The position numbers and the translations under genes are program-made. Shown piece after piece: positions 9,262-19,156 of a DNA stretch of 64,000 bases. The stretch comes from Caldicoprobacter algeriensis. GTDB lineage: Bacteria > Bacillota > Clostridia > Caldicoprobacterales > Caldicoprobacteraceae. The DNA lies in contig NZ_JAHUQD010000004.1 in assembly GCF_023838525.1 (NCBI RefSeq), positions 119,299 through 183,298 of the forward strand. Reading direction: 5' to 3'. The notes under the pieces are model-generated. The model did no database searches. It saw nothing but the letters and a program-made list of their open reading frames with translations, and had not been told where the DNA came from. How positions within the stretch are numbered: the stretch's first letter is position 1; each line of letters opens with the position of its first letter.

Positions 9262-11700
9262 TTACTGTTTTAAGTGGTTTACCTCGTCTACCGTACTGAA
9301 CTGGCTCTGCGTATTTTTCAATCTGTAATACTCCTCGATTATCCGCCGCGCCACTAATGCTGCATTGCTGGAAGTGCGCCCGTTAGGAATCATAACAACT
9401 ATGGCAATCTCGGGATTTTCATAAGGGATATAAGCTCCAAACCAGGCTACATTTCTCATTTCTTGCTCAAGCCGCTTCTGTGGATCCTTATCAGCACCTG
9501 AAATTGTTTTAGTTTGCGCAGTCCCTGTTTTGCCAGCTACCATTATACTTGGGTCCATACCGGCAAAATAACTGACAGCCGTACCTGCTCCTCCTCCAGC
9601 AGATGACCTGTCATTTACCACTTTGTACATTCCCAGCCTTGCAGCCTCTAAATACTCAGGTTTTATATCCAGATCGTTTACCACCACCGGCTGTGTCTCG
9701 TGCAGCACATCGCCTTCCGGCGAAACTACCTTCTTGAAAACATGGGTCTCCAGCACCTTACCTCCATTGGCTATGGCAGCGATATACCTTGCTACTGCCA
9801 GAGGTGTTACCTGCACATCGGCTTGACCTATTCCGGTCCTCACAGTATCCTCTGGCATCCATCGTTTGTGCCATAACGCACCATATTTTATACTACTTGC
9901 AAGATTATCAAGCTTTTTGTTTTCATCTTTTCTTTTAAAGTAGCCCAGTTCATCCCGGAGAATTTTTTTTATCTCAGCAATCGATGTTTCATAAGGCAGG
10001 TCAGCCAGACGCTCCACGTGTTCTTTCTGGGTTTCAGGGTCTACTCCCTCGAAACACCCAGCCTTTTCCATAAAAGCCTTTATATTGGATACGATCATAG
10101 GTCTGCGGGTAATCGGCCTTTTTTCTGGCCCTCCTATCGAAGATTCCACATCCCCTATTTCCAGGCCAGTATGCCCTTCCAATCCAAATAAGCGCCCCCA
10201 TTTATTTATTTTATCTATGCCCAATCGATCGGCCATTTCATAGAAATAATAGTCACACGAATGCTTCAAAGCATCTACAAAATTTTCATGACCATGTACT
10301 CCTGGCTTGGCCCAGCACCTAGGGCCACTGCCGCTGTATTTAGTATACCTATAAGCATCATATATCTGTTCATCTAGGCTAGTCTTACCTTCCATCAAAG
10401 CAGCAATTCCAATCATCATCTTTATAACTGACCCCGATGGGAACCTCTCCTGAAAAGCCACAGCCGTCAACGGTTTCCCCGGCGTGTTCAGAATCCTCTG
10501 GTATTCCTCGCTGGATATAGTAGGAATGAACAAATTCAAATCAAATGACGGGTAGCTAGCCATTGCTAGTATTTCGCCTGTATGCACATCCAGTACCACA
10601 GCTGCCCCTCTATTGGCATAAAGTGCCTGTTTGTCTCCCTCATAGGGTGGCAGACCCGCCGCCATCTTGTGTATCTCTTCGGCTAAAATGTCTTCCACTG
10701 CTTTTTGCAGGCGGCTATCAAGAGTGAGAACTACATCATTCCCATCCTCTGGTGGCGTCTCGCTCAATACCCTGACCACCTTGCCTGCGGAATTTACCTC
10801 CGCCCACAGCATGCCATGCTTGTCCCTGGTGTTAGCTGTAAGCCATTGCTCGGCATACTTCTCTATCCCCATCTTGCCAATGCGGTCAATCGACAAGTCG
10901 TAACCCGCTTCCCTCAAATCAATGCCTTTGCTCTTGTATTCCTCGATATCCTCACTGCTTATCCTGCCTACATATCCTATAATGTGTGCTGCTACATCGC
11001 CCATTGGATAGTAACGCCCCATCTCCACCGATATCTGCAGTCCCGGCAACTCGCTGGCATAGGTCTCAAGCTGGGCCACCGTTTTTTGGCTCACATCGGT
11101 GGCAATCCTTATGGGATTGGGTCGATACCTGTTTATGTAGATATCCAATCTAACAGAGATTATGTCCCTAGCCACATCATCGGACAAATCATCATCGATC
11201 TTAAACCTTTCCCTAAGATGTTTGAGCATATCAGCAGCCGGCAGGTCAACCTTTATGCCAGCATCAGACTTCCATCTTTCAAAATCCCTTTTCTGGTTCT
11301 CGGGAGATTTGCTCTCCCATATATAATATAGCCTTCCGTTTCCATCTATCTTTATGGGTATATTATCCATCAGACTTGTGGTGTCCCCGTTTTGTTTTAT
11401 TATGCTAACAACCCTTTGAATCAAATCATTGAGCTGTTTATCCCCTGTGGGCATCCTCTGTTTATCCAGCTCCACCACAAACATCTGCTTGTTCATGGCC
11501 ATAGGAATGCCGTTTCTATCCAAAATATTTCCCCTGCTGCCTCTAAGTGGAATTTCAACCGATTTTCGCTCCATGGACAGCGCATAGTAAGTTTCCCCTA
11601 GTTCTACCGTAAGATAGGCCAGCCTGACCAGAAGCATACTGAACCCCAATGTACATATCAACCCAAATAAAAAAAAGCGGTTTTTAAACCATTTAAGCAT
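9262..11700 (-). CDS. mrdA: Penicillin-binding protein 2, elongasome transpeptidase
   Basis: An 812-residue class B PBP. There is one N-terminal transmembrane helix (residues 8-28), a PBP dimerisation domain, and a transpeptidase domain with the active-site serine in SVIK (S424), SCD at 481-483 in place of the usual SxN, and KTGT (K724). It cross-links side-wall peptidoglycan with RodA. It is longer than most PBP2 proteins because of an extra block around residues 175-205 and a charged insert of roughly 80 residues between the SCD motif and the GIGQADVQVTPLAV motif. A terminator upstream, after mreD, implies a separate promoter, which I could not place. Confidence 0.94.
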   Translation of the reverse strand: MLKWFKNRFFLFGLICTLGFSMLLVRLAYLTVELGETYYALSMERKSVEIPLRGSRGNILDRNGIPMAMNKQMFVVELDKQRMPTGDKQLNDLIQRVVSIIKQNGDTTSLMDNIPIKIDGNGRLYYIWESKSPENQKRDFERWKSDAGIKVDLPAADMLKHLRERFKIDDDLSDDVARDIISVRLDIYINRYRPNPIRIATDVSQKTVAQLETYASELPGLQISVEMGRYYPMGDVAAHIIGYVGRISSEDIEEYKSKGIDLREAGYDLSIDRIGKMGIEKYAEQWLTANTRDKHGMLWAEVNSAGKVVRVLSETPPEDGNDVVLTLDSRLQKAVEDILAEEIHKMAAGLPPYEGDKQALYANRGAAVVLDVHTGEILAMASYPSFDLNLFIPTISSEEYQRILNTPGKPLTAVAFQERFPSGSVIKMMIGIAALMEGKTSLDEQIYDAYRYTKYSGSGPRCWAKPGVHGHENFVDALKHSCDYYFYEMADRLGIDKINKWGRLFGLEGHTGLEIGDVESSIGGPEKRPITRRPMIVSNIKAFMEKAGCFEGVDPETQKEHVERLADLPYETSIAEIKKILRDELGYFKRKDENKKLDNLASSIKYGALWHKRWMPEDTVRTGIGQADVQVTPLAVARYIAAIANGGKVLETHVFKKVVSPEGDVLHETQPVVVNDLDIKPEYLEAARLGMYKVVNDRSSAGGGAGTAVSYFAGMDPSIMVAGKTGTAQTKTISGADKDPQKRLEQEMRNVAWFGAYIPYENPEIAIVVMIPNGRTSSNAALVARRIIEEYYRLKNTQSQFSTVDEVNHLKQ

Positions 11701-11778
11701 TCCTTGACCCCCTCTTCGCTACAGTTGGGCTCGTAATCAAGCAAAAATTCTCAGTAAATATTTTATCATGGTTCAAAC

Positions 11779-11809
11779 AAACAAAAAAGAGGTAATATTT
11801 TACCCCTTT
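11779..11809 (-). terminator. Terminator after mreD
   Basis: A 10-bp stem (AAAGGGGTAA against TTACCTCTTT, one wobble) with a 4-nt loop and a T-rich tail on the minus strand. The 5' arm begins at the mreD stop codon. Confidence 0.75.
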
Positions 11810-12378
11810 CAATCGAAATACCAGCGCCGGTTCATAAATTTATGTCTGTATAGCTTGTTCATATAGTAGTATATAATGGGCGTTACAATAACAGTATATA
11901 TCATCTCTGGTAGTATGGTTCTTAGAAACAGCCAATTAAGGGAAACATCTACCCCTGCAAAATACATCCACAAAAAGGCAAACAGTCCTCGGAAAATGGT
12001 AGCTATACCTACAAAGAATACAGGAATCAGCAATTTGCCTGCAAAAACTTTTCCATAAACCAGGCCTACAAAGTATCCGATCAACATATACTGCAAAGCA
12101 TAAAAACCTATATTTTGACCAAATAGAATATCCTGTAACAACCCCCCGCACAACCCTGCCACAGCTGATGTAGGATTGCCCGCCAGAAGGGCAAACGAAA
12201 TCACAAGCACCATCAACGAATCCGGCCTAACGCCATATACTTCAATAAAAGGAAATAACGATGATTGAATGATCAAATTACCCAACAGGACACCAGCTAT
12301 AACCCAAATCTTCATATCACTGCTATCTCCAACTCCATAAAAACAAATATTATGTTCTGCTTTTTTGTCTAAAATCAC
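11809..12378 (-). CDS. mreD: Rod-shape determining membrane protein MreD
   Basis: A 189-residue protein with five or six hydrophobic segments, such as IWVIAGVLLGNLIIQ and LLAGNPTSAVAGLCGGLLQD, the latter near-diagnostic for MreD. It links MreC to the elongasome in the membrane. It overlaps mreC by 4 nt. The first ~20 residues are polar; an internal start at the ATG before KIWVIAGV is possible and would remove them. Confidence 0.88.
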   Translation of the reverse strand: MILDKKAEHNICFYGVGDSSDMKIWVIAGVLLGNLIIQSSLFPFIEVYGVRPDSLMVLVISFALLAGNPTSAVAGLCGGLLQDILFGQNIGFYALQYMLIGYFVGLVYGKVFAGKLLIPVFFVGIATIFRGLFAFLWMYFAGVDVSLNWLFLRTILPEMIYTVIVTPIIYYYMNKLYRHKFMNRRWYFD

Positions 12379-13226
12379 TCATCAGACCTTGCCTTAACTA
12401 TCAGCACCTCTTCCAGACGCTGAAAATCAACTCCCGGCTTTATAACGGCAGTTTTGTAAAGGTCCTTTTTATAACGCACCACTTTTATAACTTCACCAAT
12501 GTAAATTCCCTTGGGGAGAAAATCGCCCAGCCCCGATGTAATCACCTTATCTCCCTCGCTTACCTCTGAATCCAGCGGAAGATATACCATGCTGCAGGTG
12601 CCATCTTCTGCCCCAAAGGCATTGTTACCCTTCACTATACCATTGTCCCTGGTTCTCTCGACTATGCCACTTATCGAACTTTGAGCATCCACGATTGAGC
12701 GCACCTTTGCCCAGTTGGGCCCCACTTCTATAATGCGCCCGACCAGCCCGCGCTCGGTCACCACCGCCATATTTACCGCTATACCCTGGTTTTTACCCTT
12801 ATCTATGGTGAACACGTTAAACCAGTTGCCAGGGTCCTTGCCCGTAACCCTAGCGCCTGTGACAACCAGTTCCTCTCTTTCCACGGCAAAATCCAGCAGC
12901 TTCTTCAAGCGCTGGTTTTGTTTCTCCAGCTCGTTCATCCTAAGCAGCTCCTTTTCCAGCTGCTCCACCCTTTCCTTGAGCTGTTCATAATTTTCTCTCA
13001 AATTACGCCTCTCTTTTATCTCCGCAATTGAGCCATGAATAAAAGATGCAGCCCTGTATATTGCTTTCTGAACAGGCGAAATGACCTCGCCCACAAGCCC
13101 TTCCAGAAAGCTCATGCTCCCCCGTGGTTGAGAAGTAAAAATAGCCAGGGCCAATAAAAAAAGAGAGACGGCCACTATAATGGCCAGCGAATGCCTTCGA
13201 AGAAATTGAAGCAAAACCATCACCAT
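12375..13226 (-). CDS. mreC: Rod-shape determining protein MreC
   Basis: A 283-residue bitopic protein with a transmembrane helix at residues 14-30, a coiled coil at about 70-110 (NLRENYEQLKERVEQLEKEL), and the periplasmic-type double beta-barrel (VTGKDPGNWFNVFTIDKGKN onward). It bridges MreB filaments to PBP2 and RodA. It lies 7 nt after mreB and overlaps mreD, forming mreBCD. Confidence 0.95.
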   Translation of the reverse strand: MVMVLLQFLRRHSLAIIVAVSLFLLALAIFTSQPRGSMSFLEGLVGEVISPVQKAIYRAASFIHGSIAEIKERRNLRENYEQLKERVEQLEKELLRMNELEKQNQRLKKLLDFAVEREELVVTGARVTGKDPGNWFNVFTIDKGKNQGIAVNMAVVTERGLVGRIIEVGPNWAKVRSIVDAQSSISGIVERTRDNGIVKGNNAFGAEDGTCSMVYLPLDSEVSEGDKVITSGLGDFLPKGIYIGEVIKVVRYKKDLYKTAVIKPGVDFQRLEEVLIVKARSDE

Positions 13227-13233
13227 CCCATCT

Positions 13234-14265
13234 TTAAGCCAAATTCTTAGATGAGATGGTCACCCTTCTTAAAACCTCTAATTCTTCAAGTGCACGTCCA
13301 GTACCCACAGCTACACAGTCCAAAGGCGCCTCTGCAATATGAACTGGCATGCCGGTCTCCTGGGCTATGAGCTTATCGATACCATCGAGAAGAGCTCCTC
13401 CTCCGGTTAACATTATGCCCTTGTCCATAATATCAGCAGCCAGTTCAGGCGGAGTCTTCTCCAGCGTGAGCTTAATGGCCTCTACGATCTGGCTGACGGG
13501 CTCCTTCAAAGCCTCGAGAATCTCAGATGACGTAATCCTCAATGTCTTGGGCAGCCCGGTCACCAGGTCCCGACCTCTGACCTCCATGTCCTGCTCTTCC
13601 TCTTTAGGATATGCAGAACCTATAGTGATCTTTATCTCCTCGGCCGTCCGCTCGCCTATCATCAAATTGTATTCTTTTTTGATGTAGAATATAATGGCAT
13701 CGTCCATCTTGTTGCCGCCTATCCTCAAAGACCTGCTGGTCACTATGCCGCCCAGCGAGATTACCGCTACCTCGCTGGTACCGCCGCCAATGTCCACCAC
13801 CATGCTGCCTGTAGGCTCGTGCACCGGCAGCCCTGCACCTATGGCCGCAGCCATAGGCTCCTCAATCAGGTAAGCCTCACGGGCGCCCGCCTGCCTTGCC
13901 GCCTCATACACAGCCCTCTTCTCAACCTCAGTAACCCCTGACGGGACTGAAATGACTACCCTGGGGTGCACCACAAGAGGCCTCTTCATGGCCTTTCTTA
14001 TGAAATACTTCAACATCTCCTGGGTGACATCAAAATCGGCTATAACGCCATCGCGCATGGGCTTTATGGCGACAATGTTACCCGGCGTTCTGCCAATCAT
14101 CCTCTTGGCTTCTTCACCAACAGCCAGCACCTCTCTGGTATCGCTGCGAATGGCAACCACAGAGGGCTCACGGATGACTATTCCCTTTCCTCGAATATAT
14201 ACCAGGGTATTTGCAGTTCCCAGATCGATTCCCAAATCCCTGCTGAATATGTTCAACACTCCCAT
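13234..14265 (-). CDS. mreB: Actin-like rod-shape protein MreB
   Basis: A 343-residue actin homologue that positions cell-wall synthesis. It shows the phosphate-1 motif [14 protein letters not shown] near residue 8, the phosphate-2 motif [18 protein letters not shown], and the adenosine-binding LTGGGALL. Two ATG codons fit: 14265 ([16 protein letters not shown] 11 nt upstream) and 14274 (2 nt). I chose 14265, which matches the family N-terminus. The longer reading from 14295 lacks a ribosome-binding site. Confidence 0.96.
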   Translation of the reverse strand: MGVLNIFSRDLGIDLGTANTLVYIRGKGIVIREPSVVAIRSDTREVLAVGEEAKRMIGRTPGNIVAIKPMRDGVIADFDVTQEMLKYFIRKAMKRPLVVHPRVVISVPSGVTEVEKRAVYEAARQAGAREAYLIEEPMAAAIGAGLPVHEPTGSMVVDIGGGTSEVAVISLGGIVTSRSLRIGGNKMDDAIIFYIKKEYNLMIGERTAEEIKITIGSAYPKEEEQDMEVRGRDLVTGLPKTLRITSSEILEALKEPVSQIVEAIKLTLEKTPPELAADIMDKGIMLTGGGALLDGIDKLIAQETGMPVHIAEAPLDCVAVGTGRALEELEVLRRVTISSKNLA

Positions 14266-14312
14266 ACCATCCATTTCTCCTTCCAAACACATCATTTTTT
14301 GATGACTAAATT

Positions 14313-14342
14313 AATTATTGCCAATAATTGCATTTTTGATAA
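14313..14342 (-). promoter_or_regulatory. Candidate mreB promoter overlapping a perfect dyad
   Basis: On the minus strand TTATCA (14337-14342) and AATAAT (14314-14319) are 17 bp apart. The perfect odd-centred palindrome AATTATTG-C-CAATAATT (14313-14329) covers the -10 element and part of the spacer, as an operator would. A second hairpin (CATCA, 5-nt loop, TGATG) lies at 14291-14305, just upstream of the mreB ribosome-binding site. Confidence 0.4.
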
Positions 14343-14348
14343 CTCTTG

Positions 14349-14939
14349 TTAAACAGCCTGCCCAGTAAACACCTCAACTCCGAATTCCTTGAGTATCATC
14401 CAAAGGCGATGTATGGGAAGTCCCACCACATTGTAGTAGCATCCCTCTATTCTTTTTATAAGAATACCACCAAGCCCCTGAATGCCGTACGCACCCGCCT
14501 TGTCCATGGGCTCTCCCGTTCGAATATATCCCTCAACTTCCTGGCGGGTGAGGGAAGCCATTTCAACCACCGTCTTCTCGTAAGCGGTCACACATTTACG
14601 GGCAGGTACCTCCATAACGGCCAGCCCTGTTATCACCTCATGGACCTGGCCCTGCAACTCCATGAGCATCCGAAATGCCTCATCCTCATCTTTGGGCTTG
14701 CCTAACACCTTATCGCCTTTAACCACAATGGTATCCGCACCTATTATCAGCGCACAACCCTGCACCCTTTTTGCAACGCTTTCAACTTTTTTAAGGGCTA
14801 ACTCCACAACCAGTCTATGTGTAGGAAGATCATCAACCACTTTTTCCTCCTGATCACTGGGAATAACTTCAAATTTTAGCCCCATCTGTGTAAGCAGATC
14901 GCTCCTCCTGGGCGATGCAGAAGCCAGTATTATTCTCAT
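14349..14939 (-). CDS. maf: Maf family nucleoside triphosphate pyrophosphatase
   Basis: A 196-residue Maf protein that hydrolyses non-canonical or pyrimidine nucleoside triphosphates and is linked to septum inhibition in Bacillus. It has the N-terminal signature LASASPRRSDLL, ALIIGADTIVV around residue 65, and a C-terminal GIQGLGGILIKRIEGCYYNVVGLP. Its place immediately before mreB is the classic Firmicutes order maf-mreBCD. Confidence 0.95.
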   Translation of the reverse strand: MRIILASASPRRSDLLTQMGLKFEVIPSDQEEKVVDDLPTHRLVVELALKKVESVAKRVQGCALIIGADTIVVKGDKVLGKPKDEDEAFRMLMELQGQVHEVITGLAVMEVPARKCVTAYEKTVVEMASLTRQEVEGYIRTGEPMDKAGAYGIQGLGGILIKRIEGCYYNVVGLPIHRLWMILKEFGVEVFTGQAV

Positions 14940-15023
14940 CTGCTGCTTATTACCTCCTGCTGTTTAGAGAATTCTCGATTTGAGCCTAAATGATATATAC
15001 CACGATGTACTTTATACATATCT

Positions 15024-15287
15024 TTAGGACTTAAAATAAAATATAAGCCCCAGCAATACGCCCAAGACAGTGCCGAAATTGACGGTAAAGGTAACCCCCA
15101 GCACCAGGTCTATTACCTCAAAATCAAGGACTATGGGATTATCCTCAGTACCAATTTGAAGGGACTCTGTAAACAGGGGTATATCGAAATATGCAGCCAA
15201 AATCCTTCCTGCCACGCTGCCGATTATAATACCTGCCAGCAAAAATAAAAACAGTATCCCGCCCCTTCTAGAGCTTCCCCTTCTCAT
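15024..15287 (-). CDS. DUF4321 family small membrane protein
   Basis: An 87-residue membrane protein resembling the DUF4321 family; function unknown. It has two hydrophobic stretches: ILFLFLLAGIIIGSVAGRI near the N-terminus and a C-terminal one ending GTVLGVLLGLIFYF. An open frame continues upstream into glmM, but AAGGAGG lies 11 nt before the ATG at 15287 (8 nt before a GTG at 15290), so the short form is preferred. It sits between glmM and maf, pointing to an envelope role by context only. Confidence 0.75.
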   Translation of the reverse strand: MRRGSSRRGGILFLFLLAGIIIGSVAGRILAAYFDIPLFTESLQIGTEDNPIVLDFEVIDLVLGVTFTVNFGTVLGVLLGLIFYFKS

Positions 15288-15415
15288 CACCTGTAATTCC
15301 TCCTTTTTTAGGGCAGTCACTTCCTGTTCATTCTCATGATTAGTATAGCATCTTCTCAACCGAATACAAGATGTTTTATATAAAAAACTCCCCTTAACAT
15401 GACAAATTTCTACTC

Positions 15416-16765
15416 TCAATTCAACCGCTCTTCTATTAAACTCGCCAGCCTCCTAGCATTGTCCTCTATCTCCTTCTGATCAGCCCCTTCAATCATGACC
15501 CTGATGAGAGGCTCTGTCCCCGATGGGCGGACGAGCACCCTGCCTGCTCCTTTGAACTTGGCTTCAATCCTCGATATCTCCTCCGCTATAATGGGGTCGT
15601 CCATATAGCTGTTCTTCTTCTCAGGGCTAACCTTTGCGTTCACCAACACCTGAGGAAATCTTTGCATTACCGAAGCCAGCTCAGACAGCCTACAGTTTTT
15701 CCTCTTTACCACCGACAGCAGCTGCAGCGCCGTTAGAATGCCATCCCCCGTGGTGCTGTGGTCCAAAAATATTATGTGGCCCGACTGTTCGCCCCCGATA
15801 TTGTATCCGTTTTTAATCATTTCCTCCAGAACATACCTGTCCCCTACCCTGGTCTTTACAAAACCACACCCTGCCTTCTCAAGGGCAATATCAAAGCCTA
15901 TGTTGCTCATAATGGTAGCCACCACCGTATTGCGCTTGAGCACGCCCCTTTCTTTCATATCGAGGGCGCAAACCACCATTATATGATCCCCGTCCACCAG
16001 CTCACCCTTCTCATCCACGGCGATCAGCCTGTCTGCATCCCCATCAAACGCCAACCCAACATCAGCCCCGGTCTCTACCACAAACCGCTGAAGTCCCTCG
16101 GGATGAGTGGAACCGCAATTACAATTTATGTTAACGCCGTTAGGATTATCATTGATAACTACCACTTCAGCACCCAATTGAGAGAAGACCATGGGCGCCA
16201 CCTTGTAAGCAGCACCGTTGGCGCAATCCAAAGCCAGCTTCAAACCGCTCAAATCGACTTCTATGGTGCTCTTCAGAAAATTGACATAATCCTGTACCGC
16301 GTTAGGAATCGACACCTTTCTGCCTATCTCGCCTCCGATAGGTGAGGGGATATCAACCTGCTTTTGCCCTTTGATGATTGCCTCTATCTCATCTTCCAAT
16401 TCGTCGGGAAGCTTGTATCCATTGCCATCAAAAAACTTGATGCCGTTGTACTCCATTGGATTGTGAGAAGCCGAGATGACCACGCCGGCGTCCACTCCGT
16501 AATACCTTGCAAGATAGGCCACTCCAGGGGTGGGTACGACGCCCGCCACCAGAGCTTCACCGCCTGCCGAGCAAATCCCGGCCACCAATGCCGCTTCCAG
16601 CATATCACCCGACAGCCTGGTATCTTTCCCAATCAAAATTTTAGGCCTCTTTTTGCCCTTTGATAACACATACGCCCCCGCCTGCCCCAGCTTGAATGCC
16701 AGGTGGCAGCTCAGATCCCTGTTGGCCACTCCTCTTACCCCATCTGTACCAAACATCCTTGCCAT
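15416..16765 (-). CDS. glmM: Phosphoglucosamine mutase
   Basis: A 449-residue alpha-D-phosphohexomutase converting glucosamine-6-P to glucosamine-1-P, on the way to UDP-GlcNAc and peptidoglycan. The catalytic phosphoserine loop is ISASHNP with S100; the metal loop is DGDADR; the phosphate-binding loop is [12 protein letters not shown]. Of two in-frame ATG codons, the second (16765) has GGGGG 8 nt upstream. It is placed just after trxB and ahead of envelope genes. Confidence 0.97.
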   Translation of the reverse strand: MARMFGTDGVRGVANRDLSCHLAFKLGQAGAYVLSKGKKRPKILIGKDTRLSGDMLEAALVAGICSAGGEALVAGVVPTPGVAYLARYYGVDAGVVISASHNPMEYNGIKFFDGNGYKLPDELEDEIEAIIKGQKQVDIPSPIGGEIGRKVSIPNAVQDYVNFLKSTIEVDLSGLKLALDCANGAAYKVAPMVFSQLGAEVVVINDNPNGVNINCNCGSTHPEGLQRFVVETGADVGLAFDGDADRLIAVDEKGELVDGDHIMVVCALDMKERGVLKRNTVVATIMSNIGFDIALEKAGCGFVKTRVGDRYVLEEMIKNGYNIGGEQSGHIIFLDHSTTGDGILTALQLLSVVKRKNCRLSELASVMQRFPQVLVNAKVSPEKKNSYMDDPIIAEEISRIEAKFKGAGRVLVRPSGTEPLIRVMIEGADQKEIEDNARRLASLIEERLN

Positions 16766-16800
16766 ATCCATGACCCCCTGTCAGAAATTAAAGATAAACA

Positions 16801-17721
16801 TCACTCAAACTCTTCCATTATATATCTCTGAGCCGATACCGAAGCAACAGCTCCATCTGCTGCAGCCGTTATAATCTGCCACAGAGGCTTTTGCCGCAGG
16901 TCGCCGGCTGCAAAAACCCCTGGTATATTGGTAGCCATAGTCTCATCGGTTATCACAAACCCGGCTTCGTTCATCTTCAGTTTACCTTGAATCAAAGCAT
17001 TGTTTGGTTGTATCCCAATTGCTATAAACAATCCATCCACTTTCAGCTCTTTCTTCGAACCGTCTTTTACGTTTCGCACCAGCAGCCCTTCTACTCCTTT
17101 GTCGCCCAGTATTTCATCGACCACCGAATCCCACAGTATCTCAACTTTGGGATTTGCAAACAGCCTGTCCTGCAGTATCTTTGAAGCTCTTAGGGCGTTG
17201 CGCCTGTGTATAAGATATACCCTTGTAGCGTGCTGTGATAAAAAAAGCGCATCTTCCACCGCGGTATCGCCACCGCCCACCACCGCTACCAGCTTATCCT
17301 TGTAAAAGGCGCCATCGCAGGTGGCACAGTAGGACACCCCTCTGCCCCGGAACTCGTCCTCCTTGGGCAAGCCAAGCTTTTTGGGCTGCGCACCCATGCA
17401 GAGTATGAGCGCCTTGGCCTGATACTCCCCCTTGTCGGTCACCACCTTTTTAATTCTACTCTCCAGCTCAAGCTCTACTACCTCGTCATACAATATCTCC
17501 AGCCCAAACTTGCGGGCATGGGCTTCCATCTTCATGGCCAGGTCCGGACCGCTTATTGGTTCATCAAAGCCCGGGTAGTTTTCTACCAAATATGTAGTGG
17601 CCATCTGTCCACCTGAAAACATCTTCTCAAACAGCAGGGCATCCATCCCGCCTCTCTTGGCGTATAGCCCAGCAGTAAGGCCGGCCACGCCTCCCCCTAC
17701 GATAATTATGTCTTTCAACAT
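16801..17721 (-). CDS. trxB: Thioredoxin reductase
   Basis: A 306-residue flavoprotein. An N-terminal FAD fold (IIIVGGGVAGLTAG), a redox-active CATC pair (C132, C135), an NAD(P)H Rossmann motif (VAVVGGGDTAVEDALF) and the C-terminal FAD motif GVFAAGDL are all visible. It reduces thioredoxin in the cytoplasm. AAGGAGG lies 8 nt upstream of the ATG. It is probably first in its transcription unit. Confidence 0.96.
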   Translation of the reverse strand: MLKDIIIVGGGVAGLTAGLYAKRGGMDALLFEKMFSGGQMATTYLVENYPGFDEPISGPDLAMKMEAHARKFGLEILYDEVVELELESRIKKVVTDKGEYQAKALILCMGAQPKKLGLPKEDEFRGRGVSYCATCDGAFYKDKLVAVVGGGDTAVEDALFLSQHATRVYLIHRRNALRASKILQDRLFANPKVEILWDSVVDEILGDKGVEGLLVRNVKDGSKKELKVDGLFIAIGIQPNNALIQGKLKMNEAGFVITDETMATNIPGVFAAGDLRQKPLWQIITAAADGAVASVSAQRYIMEEFE

Positions 17722-17964
17722 ATTTTAAACCTCCTTTGAGCCTTGCGTAAAATGCGCGTATTTTCTTATTAAAATTTTACCCAAGTTAGCCCTCTCGAAA
17801 GTTTCTCAATTAAACAGGGTCTATCTATATTTATTTACGTCAAAAATCCAATTTTAGAGGCAGACATCAACATGATTATTATACCTCAAAATACATGGGA
17901 AGTGAACAATATTTATGAAAAGATGGATTAAGGATTGAATTCATACAATGAGAATAAAAAAGGA
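17722..17964. other. trxB upstream non-coding region
   Basis: AT-rich stretch between trxB and the rpsI terminator. Apart from the candidate promoter at 17878-17906 and the trxB ribosome-binding site I see no gene, repeat or riboswitch-like fold. Confidence 0.6.
17878..17906 (-). promoter_or_regulatory. Candidate sigma-A promoter of trxB
   Basis: TTCACT and TATAAT separated by 17 bp on the minus strand, about 155 nt upstream of trxB. The -10 is perfect and the -35 matches at four of six positions. Confidence 0.5.
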
Positions 17965-18010
17965 CACAAAAAAAGAAGACCGCCAAGAGAACAATCTCTG
18001 GCGGTCTTTT
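17965..18010 (-). terminator. Terminator of rplM-rpsI
   Basis: A GC-rich stem (AGACCGCCA and GAGA pairing with TCTC and TGGCGGTCT) at 17977-18008, followed on the minus strand by a T-rich tail. The opposite side also carries T residues, so it may act in both directions. It begins 6 nt after the rpsI stop. Confidence 0.9.
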
Positions 18011-18015
18011 TGTCT

Positions 18016-18408
18016 TCATCTCTTGGAGAACTGAGGCGCTCTTCGGGCACCCTTCAAGCCGTACTTCTTTCTCTCCTTCATTCGCGGGTCACGCGTTAAG
18101 AAGCCGGCTTTCTTAAGTACCGGTCGGAAGCCTTCATCCACTTTTAGCAATGCCCTGGAAATGCCATGCCTGATAGCGCCGGCCTGTCCGCTAAAGCCGC
18201 CTCCTTCAACCTTTGCGATGACGTCAAACTTGCCCAATGTGCCCGTCAACTCCAGTGGTTGCCTTACCATAATCCGCAGAGGTTCCATTCCAAAGTAATC
18301 ATTGATATCGCGGTCATTGATAATGATTTTGCCTTCTCCTGGGATAAGCCGTACCCTAGCTACAGAGGTCTTTCTTCTACCCGTCCCATAATACTGTATG
18401 TTAGCCAA
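18016..18408 (-). CDS. rpsI: 30S ribosomal protein S9
   Basis: A 130-residue small-subunit protein whose C-terminal tail reaches the P-site tRNA. It begins with [16 protein letters not shown] and ends [17 protein letters not shown], both family signatures. It is 27 nt after rplM and shares its transcript; a strong terminator follows. Confidence 0.98.
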   Translation of the reverse strand: MANIQYYGTGRRKTSVARVRLIPGEGKIIINDRDINDYFGMEPLRIMVRQPLELTGTLGKFDVIAKVEGGGFSGQAGAIRHGISRALLKVDEGFRPVLKKAGFLTRDPRMKERKKYGLKGARRAPQFSKR

Positions 18409-18435
18409 CGCATATCTCTCCTTTCCCGACCTTCA

Positions 18436-18864
18436 TTACAGTTCAAGTATTTCGGGCTGTTGAGCCTCATGTCTATGATTTGGCCCAGCGTATACCTTCA
18501 ACTTTTTGAGCATCTTACGTCCCAATCTGTTGTGGGGCAACATCCCTTTCACTGCATGATATATTACAAACGTGGGCTTGGTCTCCAAAAGCTGCCTGTA
18601 AGGAATCTCTTTCAACCCTCCAGGGTACAGGGTATGATGGCGATAGAGCTTCTTATCAAGCTTTTTACCCGTCAGCTTGACTTTCTCAGCATTGATAACT
18701 ATCACATAATCGCCAGTATCCACATGCGGAGTATAAATCGGCTTATGCTTACCCCTCAATATTTTGGCGATTTGAGACGCCAACCTGCCTAACGGCTTAT
18801 CAGTTGCATCCACAACATACCATTTTCTCGTAATCTTATCCGGCTTAGCTACATAAGTCTTCAT
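18436..18864 (-). CDS. rplM: 50S ribosomal protein L13
   Basis: A 142-residue early-assembly protein of the large subunit, with [16 protein letters not shown] near the N-terminus and [21 protein letters not shown] in the C-terminal half (shown in part by residues [10 protein letters not shown]). It is preceded by a long leader and a consensus promoter, so it forms a separate two-gene unit with rpsI. Confidence 0.98.
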   Translation of the reverse strand: MKTYVAKPDKITRKWYVVDATDKPLGRLASQIAKILRGKHKPIYTPHVDTGDYVIVINAEKVKLTGKKLDKKLYRHHTLYPGGLKEIPYRQLLETKPTFVIYHAVKGMLPHNRLGRKMLKKLKVYAGPNHRHEAQQPEILEL

Positions 18865-19150
18865 GGCCTTTCCTCCTATTCCGCTCGATTATCCAATCTA
18901 CCAGTATGTCACCATACAAACCTCTAGTTAGTCAACCTGATTTGAGAAAAATCGTCTTTCACTTTTTGTCAGAATACTTCTCCTTCAAGCAACCAATTTA
19001 TTAAAAACGCGCTATAAAATATAAGCCTACTATTACATTCATCTGCACTGCCCTACGGCAGATTTGCCAGCAGCGCAAAATACATATATTTAGCTTCATG
19101 CTCAATTATTTTTGATAAACATCCGGGGCTAATAGAGCACATTAAAACTA
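18865..19150 (-). promoter_or_regulatory. Structured rplM 5' leader (candidate autoregulatory RNA)
   Basis: About 285 nt between the promoter at 19157-19185 and rplM, with no ORF. Minus-strand hairpins include one at the segment CTGCC/GGCAG (with an alternative ATCTGC/GCAGAT pairing) around 19050-19075, and a perfect GTATG-GTGA-CATAC hairpin about 40 nt before the ribosome-binding site. L13 leaders are known in Firmicutes (Rfam L13_leader), but I cannot confirm a match by eye. Confidence 0.45.
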
Positions 19151-19156
19151 GACTAT

